Positions 1 to 11,741 of a DNA stretch of 64,000 nucleotides are shown here, in pieces. The position numbers and the translations under genes were made by a program. Source of the DNA: Azolla caroliniana. Lineage: Eukaryota > Polypodiophyta. Location: assembly GCA_043228905.1 (NCBI GenBank), contig JBHGNT010000004.1, forward strand, positions 16,058,001 to 16,122,000. The letters are read 5' to 3'. The notes under the pieces are model-generated. The model worked only from the letters and a program-made list of their open reading frames with translations, did not search any database and was not told where the DNA came from. How positions within the stretch are numbered: position 1 is the first letter of the stretch; each line of letters begins with the position of its first letter.

Positions 1-1101
1 ATCCATCGTAGCATAGCAATATCCAGTGTAGCACAACTGGATATCATCCCGAGAATAGGTAGACAATCGGTTTCGATTATGACTTCCATTCTGATAAGAT
101 AGTTGCGATCGGTTTTAACCGTGGATACTATTCCCCATAGCTCTCTCTTTACTTGGTTGTACTTTCTTTGTCTTTCGGTCAACACCTTTGGACCGAATCA
201 TATTGCATACTGATTTTGTCTTTGTCTTCTTGGTTAATCACCCATTCAATTCCGGTTGGGCTCGTATCCATTGTCACATATATCGGGGTACCTTCGGTGT
301 AGTCGGCTTTGCGCAATGCTGGAGCTTCCAATAATAGTTTCTTCAACTTTTGAACCACGTAGGTATGCTCGTCTTCCCATTCAAACTTCTTCCTTTTCTT
401 TAGTAGTCCATACAATGGTTCAGCGACATGGGCATAGTGTGGAATCCATATGTGGTAGAATGCACATGCTCCCAAGAATTTCTCACCTCTGTTTGGGACT
501 CACACTCCTCTTTGATGTCTTGGATAGCATTCACCTCGGATGGAGATGGCTTTTGGCCATAAGATTCACATAAGTGTCCTACTACCAATATTTCTGGTTG
601 ACCGAATGCGGACTTCTGTCTTGAAAACGGGAGATTTGCATCCTCAAGGTTTTGCAACACCTCCTCGCTATCCTTTATATGATCGATGACGAATCTTCGG
701 AAACCATCTTCATCTTTTGATTCATCTTTTTCTTCCACCGAGCATCCTTTGATCGGAATGTCATCTAAGAAAGGCATTGTGATATCAGGAATACAAACCT
801 TTAACACTTTGTTCATGGCATTCACCATGTGGGCTACGGAGTTTGTCGCACCTTGGGGTAAGGTGCACATCCTTACCAACCCAATCGGTGTCCTCATTGT
901 TGTAATGTCTCTACTATCGACTGCCAATTGAAATTGATCATAGTCCGAGTAGAGATCACCAATAGAATAGATCGATCTTCCCGCGAAGGCTTCGGTAAAT
1001 TCATCCATGCTTGGACCAATTCTGGCATTTCGGATCGTCGCCTTGTTGATGGGTTGGAGATCTTGAATAAAGTGTAAGGACCCATTCTTCTTCGGCACTG
1101 T
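1..1101 (-). pseudogene. G2a pol fragment: reverse transcriptase palm/thumb and RNase H start
   Basis: The minus strand reads the core of a gypsy RT, starting with VPKKNGSLHFIQDLQP at the right end. It continues through GDLYSDYDQFQL, a LVRMCTLPQGATNSVAHM block and the catalytic FLDD (complement of about 761-772). Then come the connection region (HIWIPHYAHVAEPLYGLLKK) and the first RNase H strand (YVTMDTSPTGIEW). Frame changes near 400-475 show that it is dead. The N-terminal part of this RT is at 25,418-25,886, displaced by the 24-kb G2b insertion. FLDD in place of YxDD recurs in every gypsy copy of this window, so it belongs to these families and is not a mutation. Confidence 0.85.
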
Positions 1102-1706
1102 TGTCATGGAGAAAACCGTCCCTCGGAGAAATCGGTGGATGAGATGCGTGAACTGGCCCTTACACACGAGCACATGTTTTGATAGATTTATATACATAGT
1201 TATGTATAGGCCAAAGATGTAACTATCCTAGGTAGCGCTAGTTCATTAAGTAGGGAATCGGGGAGAATAACAGGAATTTAACGGTCTGTAAACGGCTCTC
1301 GCCTTGAGCTATAAAGGGAGAGGGAAGGGGCTTGAGGAGGGATCACATTCTGAAAGGACGAATTGTTGTCGGACTGGGAACCGAGCTCTCTCCTCCACCA
1401 TCACTCTCGCTTCTGTAGGGATCTGGGTTAGGTTGGCTGCTTTTGCTGCTTGAAAGCCTGCATGGTTCCGGTAGAGGCTCCACCGCATATTTTAGGGTGT
1501 GCGTTCGTCTGTGTCTAGTTTTTCACAGGCTTGCCGATTGTTGCATTGCAAGCTATAATCTATATTGTTATTGGATTCTATTCTTTCATTTTCCGTCTCT
1601 CTGTGTTTCTACGAGTCTCTCTCTTTCTCTCTCTCTCTCACGTTCCTCGGTTTAGGGTCCCCGCGGTCCAACCTTATTTCCTATGCGTGTGTGTAACAAC
1701 ACGACA
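1102..1706 (+). repeat. 5' LTR of G2b
   Basis: 605 bp, opening TGTCATGGAG and closing ACACGACA, the same length as its partner at 24,813-25,417. It is followed directly by the primer site. It has a TATA box at 1,310-1,317 and a CT-rich downstream part with a (TC)n run near 1,615-1,640. The boundary with G2a RT is exact on the left. Confidence 0.88.
1310..1317 (+). promoter_or_regulatory. TATA box of the G2b LTR
   Basis: TATAAAGG lies about 210 bp into the LTR, and the equivalent site occurs in the 3' LTR near 25,020. This is the likely U3 promoter; the start site should be about 30 bp downstream. Confidence 0.6.
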
Positions 1707-1710
1707 TTAA

Positions 1711-1730
1711 TTTGGTGAACCCGACGTGAA
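1711..1730 (+). other. Primer binding site of G2b
   Basis: TTTGGTGAACCCGACGTGAA starts four bases after the 5' LTR. Near-identical sites follow the LTRs of G2a (minus strand), gypsy C and the short element at 54,165, so these families share one tRNA primer. I cannot assign the tRNA with confidence. Confidence 0.75.
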
Positions 1731-1753
1731 TTAAGGCGGTAGAGGAATAAAAA

Positions 1754-2681
1754 ATGAGGGGATTAGAGCTCGCCGAAGCCATGGCGGAAACAGTGGATCG
1801 GATAGTAAGTGCGCGCGAGGGCACGGGCGCCCTCGATAGGGCCATCGAAGCAATTGTCGGCACAATAGGCCGGTTCAATGGGAAGGATGCCACAAGTTAT
1901 TTGGTGGCCTACCGGGCCAAGATGGTGATGAGGGACATCCCGGAAGAAAGGCGTCTGGTTGGGTTCCCTCGAGTAGCAACACCGAACATCCACGTAGAGG
2001 TGCTCGAGGTGCAGGCTGGATGCCAGACCCAGGGAGAATTTGAAGCGAAACTCCTCGAGCAGTATGGGTTTGATGACACACTTCGGTTATCGAAGCAAGA
2101 TTTTATGGATTGGGTAGAGAGTCCAAGAAAGAGGAGGAATGCATCGGTGCTCCTCTGGGAGTTCGAGGAACGCTTCGCATGACTTTCGGCACTGAACAGG
2201 ATTGTACTGGACATGAGCCGTGTCCTCTTATTCGCCAAAGCTGTGGACGTGAGGGATCGGGAGCAAGTGGGTCTCCTGCTGGAGACAGACGATGGGTTGA
2301 TGACCAACTGGGCCGTGGTAAAGGGGGTCCGCGGCCGTTTCGACAAACGGCGTGAGTGGGTCGACAAGGGCTCGTCGAGAGCTGGAGGGGTTTCGGCGAG
2401 AAACCTCGAGGGACCCCTGCCGGCGCGCAAGGAGGAAAGCCGAGGTTGGCTTGAGACAGGCTCGTCCAGCATGGTCAAGGGGCCATCCAGCGGAGCGGCT
2501 CTAGATGAGCTGACGCAAATGGTACGAGACCTCTTGATCGCACAAGTGAGGAGGGATGGCGACGAGGGCCGAAGGCCTCTGGTGTGACGCGATCGGTCAC
2601 GTCCGGAAGGATTGCGTGAACTTCGCAGAAGCAATAAGGGCTAATGTGGTATACCTATGGAATGGAAGGGTGCACGCTAGT
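1754..2681 (+). pseudogene. G2b gag (capsid), interrupted
   Basis: The reading frame from ATG 1,754 encodes a retrotransposon Gag related to those at 27,235-28,222 (-), 35,283 (+) and 54,837 (+). Shared features are the motifs FNGKD and VESPRK and a downstream AVDVRDREQVGLLLE block. An in-frame TGA at 2,180-2,182 (CGA in relatives) breaks it, and the frame shifts near 2,560. The zinc knuckle (WCDAIGHVRKDC) has lost its first cysteine. The protein is cut after VHAS by the G1a insertion and resumes at 11,742 (ETQRALELN). The matching stretch in G2a gag is IHSSETRKPLQVN, which supports the junction. Confidence 0.82.
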
Positions 2682-3124
2682 TGTTACCCGATCGGCAAAG
2701 GAGTTAAAGACCAGAATGTGAAAGGGATTGTATATTCAAAATCTATTATAATTAAGTAGTTTATGAGACGTGAACGGACGGGCCAGAATCGGTATGCCGA
2801 TCCGGATCCGGACCAGTTCGGAACAGGTGCCAGTTGGCACCGTTTTGTACTCAGCACCGGTGACCTATATAAAGGCCCGGTTACAATGTAAAACTGGGAC
2901 AGATAATTAATAGAGCTTCTTGTTTTATCTTTAAGTGTTGATTATCGTTCGGTGCTAATTGTTCTATCATACACGTGTATCAAGTCTAATGCCATATTGC
3001 TAAGTAACCAATTAAAGTCTGATTAATTGTTGAGTCTTAAGTTATCTTGCCATAGCACCCCTTTGGTGAAGTGTCTTTCGTAGACACCCTGTGTTAGGCC
3101 ATTGTCCAGCCCTAAGGAATAACA
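2682..3124 (+). repeat. 5' LTR of G1a
   Basis: 443 bp, TGTTACCCG…AATAACA. It aligns along its length with the inverted LTRs of G1b. It contains TATATAAAGG at 2,866-2,875 and, just upstream, a perfect short hairpin GGTGCCA-GT-TGGCACC (about 2,827-2,842) that is partly kept in G1b. Confidence 0.88.
2866..2875 (+). promoter_or_regulatory. TATA box of the G1a LTR
   Basis: TATATAAAGG, conserved in inverted form in both G1b LTRs. Probable U3 promoter. Confidence 0.6.
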
Positions 3125-3127
3125 CAA

Positions 3128-3147
3128 TTTTTGGCGACCACGATTCC
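3128..3147 (+). other. Primer binding site of G1a
   Basis: TTTTTGGCGACCACGATTCC follows the LTR by three bases. G1b has the same site with two changes (inverted, 23,439-23,458). G1c has a different primer site (TTTTGGCACGCCCGG). Confidence 0.7.
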
Positions 3148-3179
3148 TGCACAATCGCAGCGAACAAAAGCGGGAATGG

Positions 3180-5222
3180 ACGACTAGACCAACGAACAAC
3201 CCGATTACGGAGCGAGCAAGGAGACTTGCTGAACGGCTGAGGAAGCGAGAGGCTTTCCAGCAAGTGGCAGAAGAAATCAGAGTGGATCGGTCATCTTCCA
3301 AGGTGATCCGGAGAGTGGCCGAGTCACTTTGTTCACAACAAAATGACTACCCAGACGAAGGAAGCAGCCTAAGCAGCCTTCGAGAAGCGGAATCCCTTCT
3401 CCAAGAATTGGCTGTGGGAGAAGGCAAATTCGAAGCATTTTCGGCTTTTGAATCGGATTCGGAAGGGGAATACAACGCGCATACGAACTACCGCAACAGT
3501 AACGACACCCCAAATGGACCGGAGGACGAGGAGTCGGATACCTTGCCGACACCGGAACTAGAATTGACAAGCTGGAACCTCCGGCACCGAAGTCGGGCAA
3601 ACTCCGAAACCAGAAGTCGAGGAAGAGAGACCTCCGAAACTCGAAGTCGAGGAGGAGAGGCCTCCAACACCGAAAGAGGAACAGGAAAGACCTCCGACTC
3701 CGATAGAGGAGCGGGCAAGACCTCCGACGCCAACAGAGGAGGAGGAAAGACAACCGACACCACCAACTCATGTACCGACAACATACGACGATATGCCGTT
3801 CCAATATCCCAGATACCGGGATGATCTGGACGCGGAAGTGTTTCAGCAGACCTGGGAGGCAAACCATGTGTCCCAACGCTTAAATGCGGCCGAACAGGAA
3901 TGCTCAAAAATGGTAAAGTTTGGCATGACCCTAGAGGGACCGGCTACAAAATGGCACCGAACACAAGATCCCAACACCATCCCCATGTTTGAAGCATTAA
4001 AGATTAAATTCTTGCATTTCTTTCAAAAGGAGATGGACCAACGGGAAATGGTAGACCTATTTTACATTATCTGGCAGGAACCAACGAAGAACATTCAACA
4101 GTTTGTCATCCGGTTCCAGCGGATCCACAGTCAGCTCAGTTGGGCACTTCCGAAGGAAGAAACAAAGGCCATATTCTTAGCAGCACTCCGGGAACCCTTA
4201 CGAATGGTGTGCATCGTCATTGATTTCCGCACTAGTAGCATAGATCAAGTGATCGATCGAGTTCGGGAAATGGAAAATCAAGTTCATGGCTAACCATGGG
4301 CGCACTTCAGCATGCAGTACCGACAGATGAGGACCTCCACTTCCGGCAAGCAATTCAATGTACGACATGCCTGAATGCTAGACATTCGACATTGGAATGT
4401 ACCATGCGTTCCCAATGCTTGCTCTGCAACTCCAGAAGTCACACAATGGACCTCCGCTTTCGGCAAGCAATTCAATGTACAACATGCCTGAATGCCGGAC
4501 ATTCGGCGTTGGAATGCACCATGAGTTCCCAATGCTTGCTCTGCCACTCCAAAAGTCACACAATGGAATGGTGTGAGTATAACTTGTTAAATCAGCAAGC
4601 ACCACCGGTCCGGCAAATTGAACCACGAGCAACCGGGAGGAAGAAGAAGAACGCTACCGGCCGGCACAAGATGTCCGGTACAGCGATCGAAGACACGCTT
4701 ATGACCGGTATGACAGACAGGATAGATACCGAGACTATAATGGACGGTACGAGAGATACAACCGGGATCACTCCCCTGGTTACAACCAATGATGGGATGA
4801 CTATGGCAAGTATGACGACCAACCCCGTCAAGGTTACCGAAACAAAAAGAATTTCAACAAGAAACATCATTTCACAGGAACCGGAAAAGGTCACTCCAAG
4901 CAGCCAACTGGACCAAAACCAAGCACTTACCACAGGACCTCAACCGGGTGCGGGCATAAACGCTGAATCTAGCAACGCCCGGAAGGCGTACTGCTATTAT
5001 TGCCAGCAGGAAGGCCATTATAGTAACCAATGTCCGGTGAAAAGCTACGACAAGCGACCATCGGTGAACATGGTAGACGCGGAAGTCGCGGACTTACAAC
5101 AAGTCACTACAAGATCAAAAGGCAAAGCCACGGAGTGGGAAACTCAAGAAGCCATCCGGAAGCAGGCAACTGAATGGGTGAAGAAGGAAAATGAGCAGAA
5201 TGTGGTAGAGCTCGAACAATAA
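3180..5222 (+). pseudogene. G1a gag with duplicated zinc-knuckle pair
   Basis: Gag of the G1 family. The start codon used by G1b is lost here by a small deletion near 3,178. The frame runs ERARRLAERLRKREAF… to about 3,824. It then shifts into the capsid part (about 3,793-4,293: YRDDLDAE, FLHFFQKEMDQ, FVIRFQRIHSQL). A stop at 4,291-4,293 precedes the nucleocapsid part (4,296-5,222). That part holds a tandemly duplicated pair of CCHC knuckles (CTTCLNARHSTLEC; CTTCLNAGHSALEC; CLLCHSKSHTMEWC) and a distal knuckle (CYYCQQEGHYSNQC). The knuckles bind genomic RNA in packaging. Several lesions mean that it cannot be expressed whole. Confidence 0.82.
4332..4565 (+). repeat. In-frame 117-bp tandem duplication in G1a gag
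   Basis: Two adjacent 117-bp copies (4,332-4,448 and 4,449-4,565), each 39 codons, encode the knuckle pair. The second knuckle of the first copy ends HTMD and lost its last cysteine at the join. G1b, G1c and the fragment at 60,771 have a single pair. Confidence 0.85.
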
Positions 5223-5272
5223 AAGTAGAATGCCGAAGAGCTCACCGGCATAGGGCAGCCCGAAAACCCAAC

Positions 5273-8200
5273 ATGGCAGTACAAGAATGCCAAATAATGT
5301 TGCCATTAGGCCGGCTATTACAACTGGTACCACACTTCACGGAAGGACTGAAGACAAGAAGGACGGCAACCGACACACCACTGGCTCCGACTTTCTTTTC
5401 AAATCCGGAGGAAGGACCGATAGTAGTAGACACGAGCAGTCCAGCAATCACAACCATCGTGAAAGGAAAATAGCTACCCGACACGATTATCGATGGAGGA
5501 TCCGGCGTGAACGTGATCAACCTCCGAACATATAGCACTCTAGGAATCCATGACTGGGAACCATGCCCGTTTTGGCTTCGGATGGCGGACACAAGCTCAG
5601 TACGGCCGACCGGATTAATACATGATTTGGAAGTGACCATCGAGGGTCACACATTTCGCATTTTCGCAGTAGTTCTCCAGTTATAGTCTTAGGGAGCTTA
5701 CCCACTATTGTTGGGACGCCCTTGGCTTAAAACCACACACATCAAGCAAAATTGGAGGAAGAATATAATTACGTTCCGGCGTGCAAAAGCGAAAGTGCGA
5801 GTACTGACTCAACCACGGTCGGGTACTGGCAAGGAATTGACACCGCTATATGCGGAATGTGTCAACATGCTGGAAGGATTGGCGGACGAAGAGGTCGATC
5901 AATACTTACGGGAAAATCCGAAGATCGTACCGCTGTTCAAAATTGATGTAGTTGAAGCAGTATCACCGTACATACTGCAACCGGACGGGACCGACGAGGA
6001 ACCGGATAAAGAAGCAATTCGGGAGTTACGGTAAGCACAAGAGGCACTAGAAAGAGAAATGGCAGTGTTGCAACATGTAAAAGCATCCCAACTAGAAGAG
6101 GTAAACCTAGGCACCATAGAGGACGCAAGACCGGTTCACATCGCCAAGGAAATGACCCCAGAGAACAAAATGGCAATGATCACACTCCTAAAAGAATTTC
6201 GCGATGTGTTCACCTGGTCCTATGAGGACATGCGGGGACTCGATCCTTAGTTGTATCAACACCAGATACATATGAGTAAAGACGCCAAACTAGTAGCGGA
6301 ACGGCGTTACCGGATGAACCTGAATTACGCAACAAAAGTCAAAGAAGAAAACGACAAGTTGCTAAGGGTTGGCTTCATCCGATCGGTAAAGAAAGCCACA
6401 TGGCTCAGTCCGATAATCGTAGTACCGAAAAAGATTGGTAAGATAAGAGTTTGTGTCGACTACCGAAAATTGAATGCAGCTACGGTAACGGACGCCTTCC
6501 CACTTCCATTCACGGATGGAGTATTGGATGCGGTCGCCGGTCATGAGGTATACAGTTTTTTGGACGGTTTCAGCGGCTATAATCAGATCCGGATGCACCC
6601 CGAGGACAAGGAGAAAACCGCTTTTGTCACCGAATGGGGAGTCTTTGTTGCCGTAGTTATGATGTTCGGACTGAAAACGGCGCCAACCACCTTCCAGCAG
6701 ATCATCATGAAGATTTTCGGAGAATTCATTCCGGCATTCATGCAGGTGTTCTTGGACGACTTCGTTGTTTATAGCCGGGAAGGGGATCACCTTCAACACC
6801 TCCGACTATGTTTGGAGAAATGTAGGGTTTACCGGCTAAGCCTTAACCCGGAAAAATGCGCGTTCGGAGTGTCCAGCAAAGCATTACTTGGCCACATCGT
6901 GAGCAAGGACGGTATTGCAGTGGATCCAGACAAGGTCAAAGCTATTTTGGAGGCACCAACACCAACCACGGCAAAGGCATTAAGCCGGTTCTTAGGACAA
7001 ATTCGGTGGCATAACCGAATGCTCCGGTATCTGGCAGACCTGGATACACCATTGCATGCCACGGTACATCGGACACTGTTCCAATGGACGGACACAGAAG
7101 ACAAGGCTTACCGGGCACTAAAAGTATTGTTGTCACAAGCGTTGGCGGTGCAACCTCTGGATTGGTCTAAAGAGTTCCATGTGTTTGTTGACGCATCGCA
7201 ATCGGGACCACGCTTATGCAACATACAGAACCGAAGTGGTGCCGGCCAGTGTATTATGCCAGCCGGAAGTTGTCCCAAGCGGAACGTAATTATTCCACAA
7301 CGGAAAGGGAGACCTTGGGCATGATCTACAGTGTCACCATGTTTAGACACTATATGTTGGGAAGGAAATTTTCCTTTCACGTAGATCATTCGGCGCTCCT
7401 CTATTTGGTGTCCAAAGCATCACTCACCGGTAAGCTGGCTCGGTGGACATTACTATTACAAGAATTTGAGTTCGAGATATTCCACCGACCCGACATACAA
7501 CATGTGGTAGCAGACTATTTGAGCCGGTTAGATTCCTGGACGGCATCCCAGACGAGTTCCCGGACGCAGAACTGTTTAGAGTCAGAGCAGAAATGGCAAC
7601 GGATGGTACGGTTGCAGAGGAAGACAAGTGGCTCACCAACATGCACCAATTTCTGAGCACCGACTTACCTCCGAAGGAGATGAACAGAGACGAGAGGAAA
7701 CGCTTAGCTATTCAAAGCCGGCACTTCTGTCTATTACAGGACACACTGTACCACAAAGGCGTAGATGGCATATGGCGGCGTGTAGTGCGCAGCGACGAAA
7801 AGGACATAATATTGCGCGAAGCACAATGCGGAGTAGCTAGAGAACATTATGCCGGAGATGCTACGGCAAGGAAAATATGGCAGAGTGGACTATGGTGGCC
7901 AACAACATTGAAGGATGCAGTCCGGTATGCTAAAGAATGCGACCTATGTCAGCGAATGGGCCAACCAACCGAACAAGCCAAGATGCCTCACCAGCCCGTG
8001 CTACCGTAAGAACCATTTCAGAAATGGGGGCTGGATTTTGTCGATCCATTCAAACCACTAGCAATGAGAACTGGCAACCGGTACGTGATTGTCGCTACGG
8101 ATTATTGCACAAAATGGGTGGAAGCCAAAGCACTACGTGACAACACCGCGGCATCCACTGCAAAAATTTTATATGAATACATCTGGTGCCGGTATGGATG

Positions 8201-8915
8201 TTCGATAGAGCTAATAAGTGACCAAGGTGGGCACTTCTTAGGGCAAGTAGTGGAAAGTTTGACGACATTCTATGCGGTGGTGCACAAACGGAGCACTCCC
8301 TATTATCCGCAAGCCAACGGATTAACCGAGACAACAAATAAAACACTACAGAACATCCTTCGAAAAATCGTCAATGAGAACTGGACGGATTGTGATACAA
8401 AGCTACACAATGCACTCTGGGCCTATCGAACGACATATAAGACAAGTATCCGCACAACACCGTTTCGCCTAGCATTCGGATTGGAGGCAGTGATTTCGGT
8501 CGAGTTCCAGGTACCGAGTTTACGAATACAAATTCGGGAACACCTAAATGAGAAGGAATCGGAAGCAATTCGGTAAGCCACACTATGCGAATTGGAAGAA
8601 CACCGGCTAGCCAGCATGATGCACCTAGAACTAGAGCAGCGGCGAAGGAAAGCGTTCGTGGATCGTCACCGAAAAGGGAACGAAAAGATGTTCGAAATCG
8701 GTAAGCCGGTACTAGTATTCCAGACCCGGATGGGTAAGATGCCGGGGAAGCTACGGTTTCGGCGGACCAGTCCATACTGGATCATGCGTGAGTTCAACAG
8801 TTCCTACCAGTTAGTGACACTCGCCGGCGAGGTTTTGGGTAAATGGGTCAATGGGTGGTTCCGACTCAAACCATACAATGGACCCATGCCAAGAAACCCA
8901 TTTGAACAAGTATAG
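5273..8915 (+). pseudogene. G1a pol: protease, RT, RNase H, integrase
   Basis: Protease has IIDGGSGVNVI and ends in LLLGRPWLK near 5,710. RT has CVDYRKLNAATVTDAFPLPF, FVTEWGVFVAVVMMFGLK and FLDD. RNase H begins FHVFVDAS near 7,170, where a short deletion shifts the frame, and continues TERETLGMIYSV…ADYLSRLD. Integrase (7,593-8,915) has the zinc domain with its first His changed to Gln (QCGVAREHY), the CDLC pair, the catalytic Asp residues (FVDPF region; ISDQGGHF), the Glu in NGLTET, and a GPY/F-like C-terminus. In-frame stops include TAG at 5,471, TAA at 6,032 and TAG at 6,248. There is no chromodomain. The normal end is TAG at 8,913-8,915. Confidence 0.85.
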
Positions 8916-9100
8916 GCCGACACAGAACCGGACACCGGTAAGACGGAAGAGACGGCAACACCTTTAGTAATCGGCAAACGCGAAGCCGGTAAGAGGGAGC
9001 ACAAGTCGGAAAACGGCAAGAACGATGCGACAGCAAGCAGTCCAGCGCCCAGCAAGTCCCACAATTCGGATAGGGGTCCGATGGGACCGGATGCGAATTA

Positions 9101-9234
9101 ACCAAAAACAGTTTTATTAATAAATAAATAAATAAAATCAAAGTGAATCATGCAACGGCGAGGTGTGAACGGACACATGCAAGAACGAGGAGTGAATAGG
9201 CACTTTGAAAAGGTACGTAGTGGGCTATTAATAG
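9101..9234 (+). promoter_or_regulatory. A-rich spacer and TATA-like decamer upstream of G1a ORF3
   Basis: After the integrase stop there is a non-coding spacer of about 400 bp with an A-rich stretch (repeated AATA, about 9,110-9,136) and CTATTAATAG at 9,225-9,234. G1b has the same decamer in the same place (17,665-17,674) and G1c has CTATAAATAG (45,585-45,594). It is a candidate internal promoter for ORF3; this is inference from position and conservation. Confidence 0.45.
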
Positions 9235-9318
9235 GGTATTAAACCACCATCACATGGCACATCATTCTATTCTCGTACACGACGTGCACACGCATGGGTA
9301 AGAAAAAAAGGCGCCAAC

Positions 9319-11736
9319 ATGCAGCAAGAAAACTCCCATCGCATGGAGGTCTTCACATTTCGCGAACCGAGGAGCACAAACGCACACAGGCGATTGAAGA
9401 TCATCATACGCGAGTCCACACACACAGAGCCTCCTCAAACACATCCCTCACCAGCGCTCACCGACCTCGAAGAAGCCATGGACTGCCAAGCCATCTCTGA
9501 AGCAGCCAAGAAGTGGCTAAGGCAACACGGGTTAGAAGGTTTCCTCACGATCATGGAGATGCCACCGCACCCAGAGGTGGAGAAGATAGTAAAGGAAATC
9601 GACACAGAACTGATCACGGAGGAGGCTATCCATGCTTTGATTGGCCTTCCAAAGGGGGGCATCTTCACTATCGACAACTCCGAAAATATTTTGGCGAATA
9701 CTCTCTAGCCAGCAAGGCCTACAGGACATAGGGCGGCAAAGATACATTATTTCGAGAGATTGCCCGTGTGCTCCATGAATTTGGACATGTATACCCTCCA
9801 CCCCCGTGCATGCCTCAGAACCGAGCCGGCTTAGTCATAGCAATGTATGAAGGCGTGAAGATGGACTGGCCGGTACTGATTGCGGACGGCCTCTGTGCAT
9901 CCATCGACTCTGTAAGAGGCAACGAGGATCGGAAAATACGGACTGCAGTGGCGCAATGGCTCACCCTATTGGCGCCACCTATCGAGCCCGTCAAGACCAC
10001 GAAGCAGGGGAGAACAACCGAAGGCACCCGAAAATGGCTTCGTAACGGCAATAGTTGTTGGCCTCTAAGGCACCCAAAGGGAAGGCGGCCGACACGGACA
10101 AGGCGAAAAAAGAGCATGCCAATAGGAAGCGGCAGGCGGAAACGCAGGAGGAGACACCGACACGGCTAATCAAGATCATATTTCACCGACCGGTTCAACA
10201 AGAGCCGGACCCCTTGGCAGCAAAAATCAACATCGGGACTCAAGAGGAGGAAGCGGAGGAGGAACCGTTAGAGCACCTTCAACGACGCCAGAAGGCAAGC
10301 ACCGCGGAACAGGCTGGGGAGTGTTCGGACCCAAAGAAGGATGGAACGCCTCTACCCTGCACTGAGCATCCCGCACCAAGGGGGGAACCGGAACCGGTTC
10401 GGACAGAACCGGTCACAGAGCTCCCTCCACCACAAGCTATATCGGCGGGTCAGGATACGGCAAGACCCGAAATTCAAGCGCCGATAGTACAGTTGCCTCC
10501 CTCACCGGCAGGTCAAGAGAAATCAAAGGAGGAGCGGCCAACGGAGGCGCAACTGGAACCAGAACGGCATAGTGGTCACCAACCAGAGACAGAGTTGCAG
10601 CTCGATGCAACCAGACAAGACAAACCACTGGCTAGCGAAACCAATAGCCAACCCTCCGTGCAGACGCAACAACAGGGCACCGGCAGCCAATGGCTCCGGT
10701 GGATTGGAGAACAGATTGCCGGAGTAGTGCACTACATAGAGGAGGAAGCGAAAGCACAGATGGACCGGTTTCTAGTCACAACCGGAGAACTAGAGACGGC
10801 CCGGTCGAGGATCCGGAGCCTAGAACAAGACTTGGACCTGGCCATAGAAGAATTGGCCAAAATGGCCTTAACCGGACCACTAATCCAAGCACTGGTGACT
10901 CCGGTAGATGTACAGAATAAAGACACACAAACACCTATACATAGTAATAGGACCCCGGAGACAGTGGTGGCGCAAGTGAAAGAGCTTGCCGAATTGAAAG
11001 ATGAACTGGCCGCACAAGAAGCATTACGCACCCGAGTAAGGGACTTGAAGAAAGCGGCAGAAGAAGAACAAAGAAAGACTGCTGAGAACCTCCGCCGAGC
11101 ATAGGAGAATTTGCGGAAAGGACATCAGGCATATGACCAGCTTAAGGAGGAGAAAGAGAAAGTGCTGCAAGCTGCGACGGATGGCGGAAACGGAGATTGA
11201 AAGACTTAAAGAAGAACTCTGTCAACAGAAAGATCGGGAAGACCGCGCTCGCCGGCAACTCAACCAAAAGATGAAGCAGAAGACCAATGATTTTGAGCAG
11301 CTGCACCGGGACTATAAGCACCTGGATACGGAGCATAAGAAGCAATAGGAGAAGATGGCAGAGCTCTGGCAGGAAGTTCATCGAGCCGAGACAGCGCTAG
11401 CTGAAGAACGGGCTGAAAGAGCAACGCTACTGGAGGAAGCCGCGTAGGAACGTATGAGGCTCCATAAGCAGCATTATGAAGAAAAGGAAAGAGCAACAAT
11501 GGTATTGCAGAGGTTGTAGAACACCTACCAAAACTAATTGTCACATTACCCGGATCAGGAGGCCGACATGGGGAAGTTGATCAAGCAATTGAAGGAAGAA
11601 CGACAAGCCGTGGAGGGCACATCAAAGATGGGACTTGAGCGGATCCAGTTCATTGTCCAGGCATGGAGGAACAAGACAAAACTCTTGAGTGATGAAAGCT
11701 CCGTGCAATGGTGGAACAAATGGGCAAAGCACAGAG
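9319..11736 (+). pseudogene. G1a ORF3: accessory coiled-coil protein, truncated
   Basis: This is the homologue of the 875-residue ORF3 of G1c. A conserved N-terminal domain reads HGLEGFLTIMEMPPHPEVEK, IHALIGLPKGGIF and then, in shifted frames, FGHVY, MPQNRAGL and WLTLLAPP. A charged, proline/glutamate-rich linker and a long helical part follow (10,055-11,104: WLRWIGEQIAGVVHYIEEEA, ARSRIRSLEQDLDLAIEELA). The coiled coil continues to 11,736 with stops at several places. Frameshifts near 9,680 and 10,050 break the reading. The last part and the 3' LTR are missing. No membrane segment is visible, so an Env role is not supported. Confidence 0.75.
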
Positions 11737-11741
11737 CTAGC
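11737..11741. repeat. Right target-site copy of G1a
   Basis: CTAGC here matches CTAGT at 2,677-2,681 with one change. Joining the flanks at this site restores a continuous G2b gag (VHAS followed by ETQRALELN), so this is the true right edge of the G1a insertion, even though no LTR precedes it. Confidence 0.7.

Larger units (their letters stand above)
2682..11736 (+). mobile_element. Ty3/gypsy element G1a, lacking its 3' end
   Basis: The 5' LTR, primer site, gag, protease-RT-RNase H-integrase and most of a third ORF are present. The element stops at 11,736 inside ORF3, with no 3' LTR. It is nevertheless flanked by CTAGT (2,677-2,681) and CTAGC (11,737-11,741), and G2b gag continues exactly from the second copy. 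Every coding part carries stops or frameshifts. Its LTR is about as long as those of G1b, its closest relative here. Confidence 0.88.

Noticed and set aside
2682-2759. C-terminal Gag residues continuing past 2,681
   Set aside because: The bases from 2,682 are the start of the G1a LTR (same as the G1b LTR end), so the apparent peptide is fortuitous.
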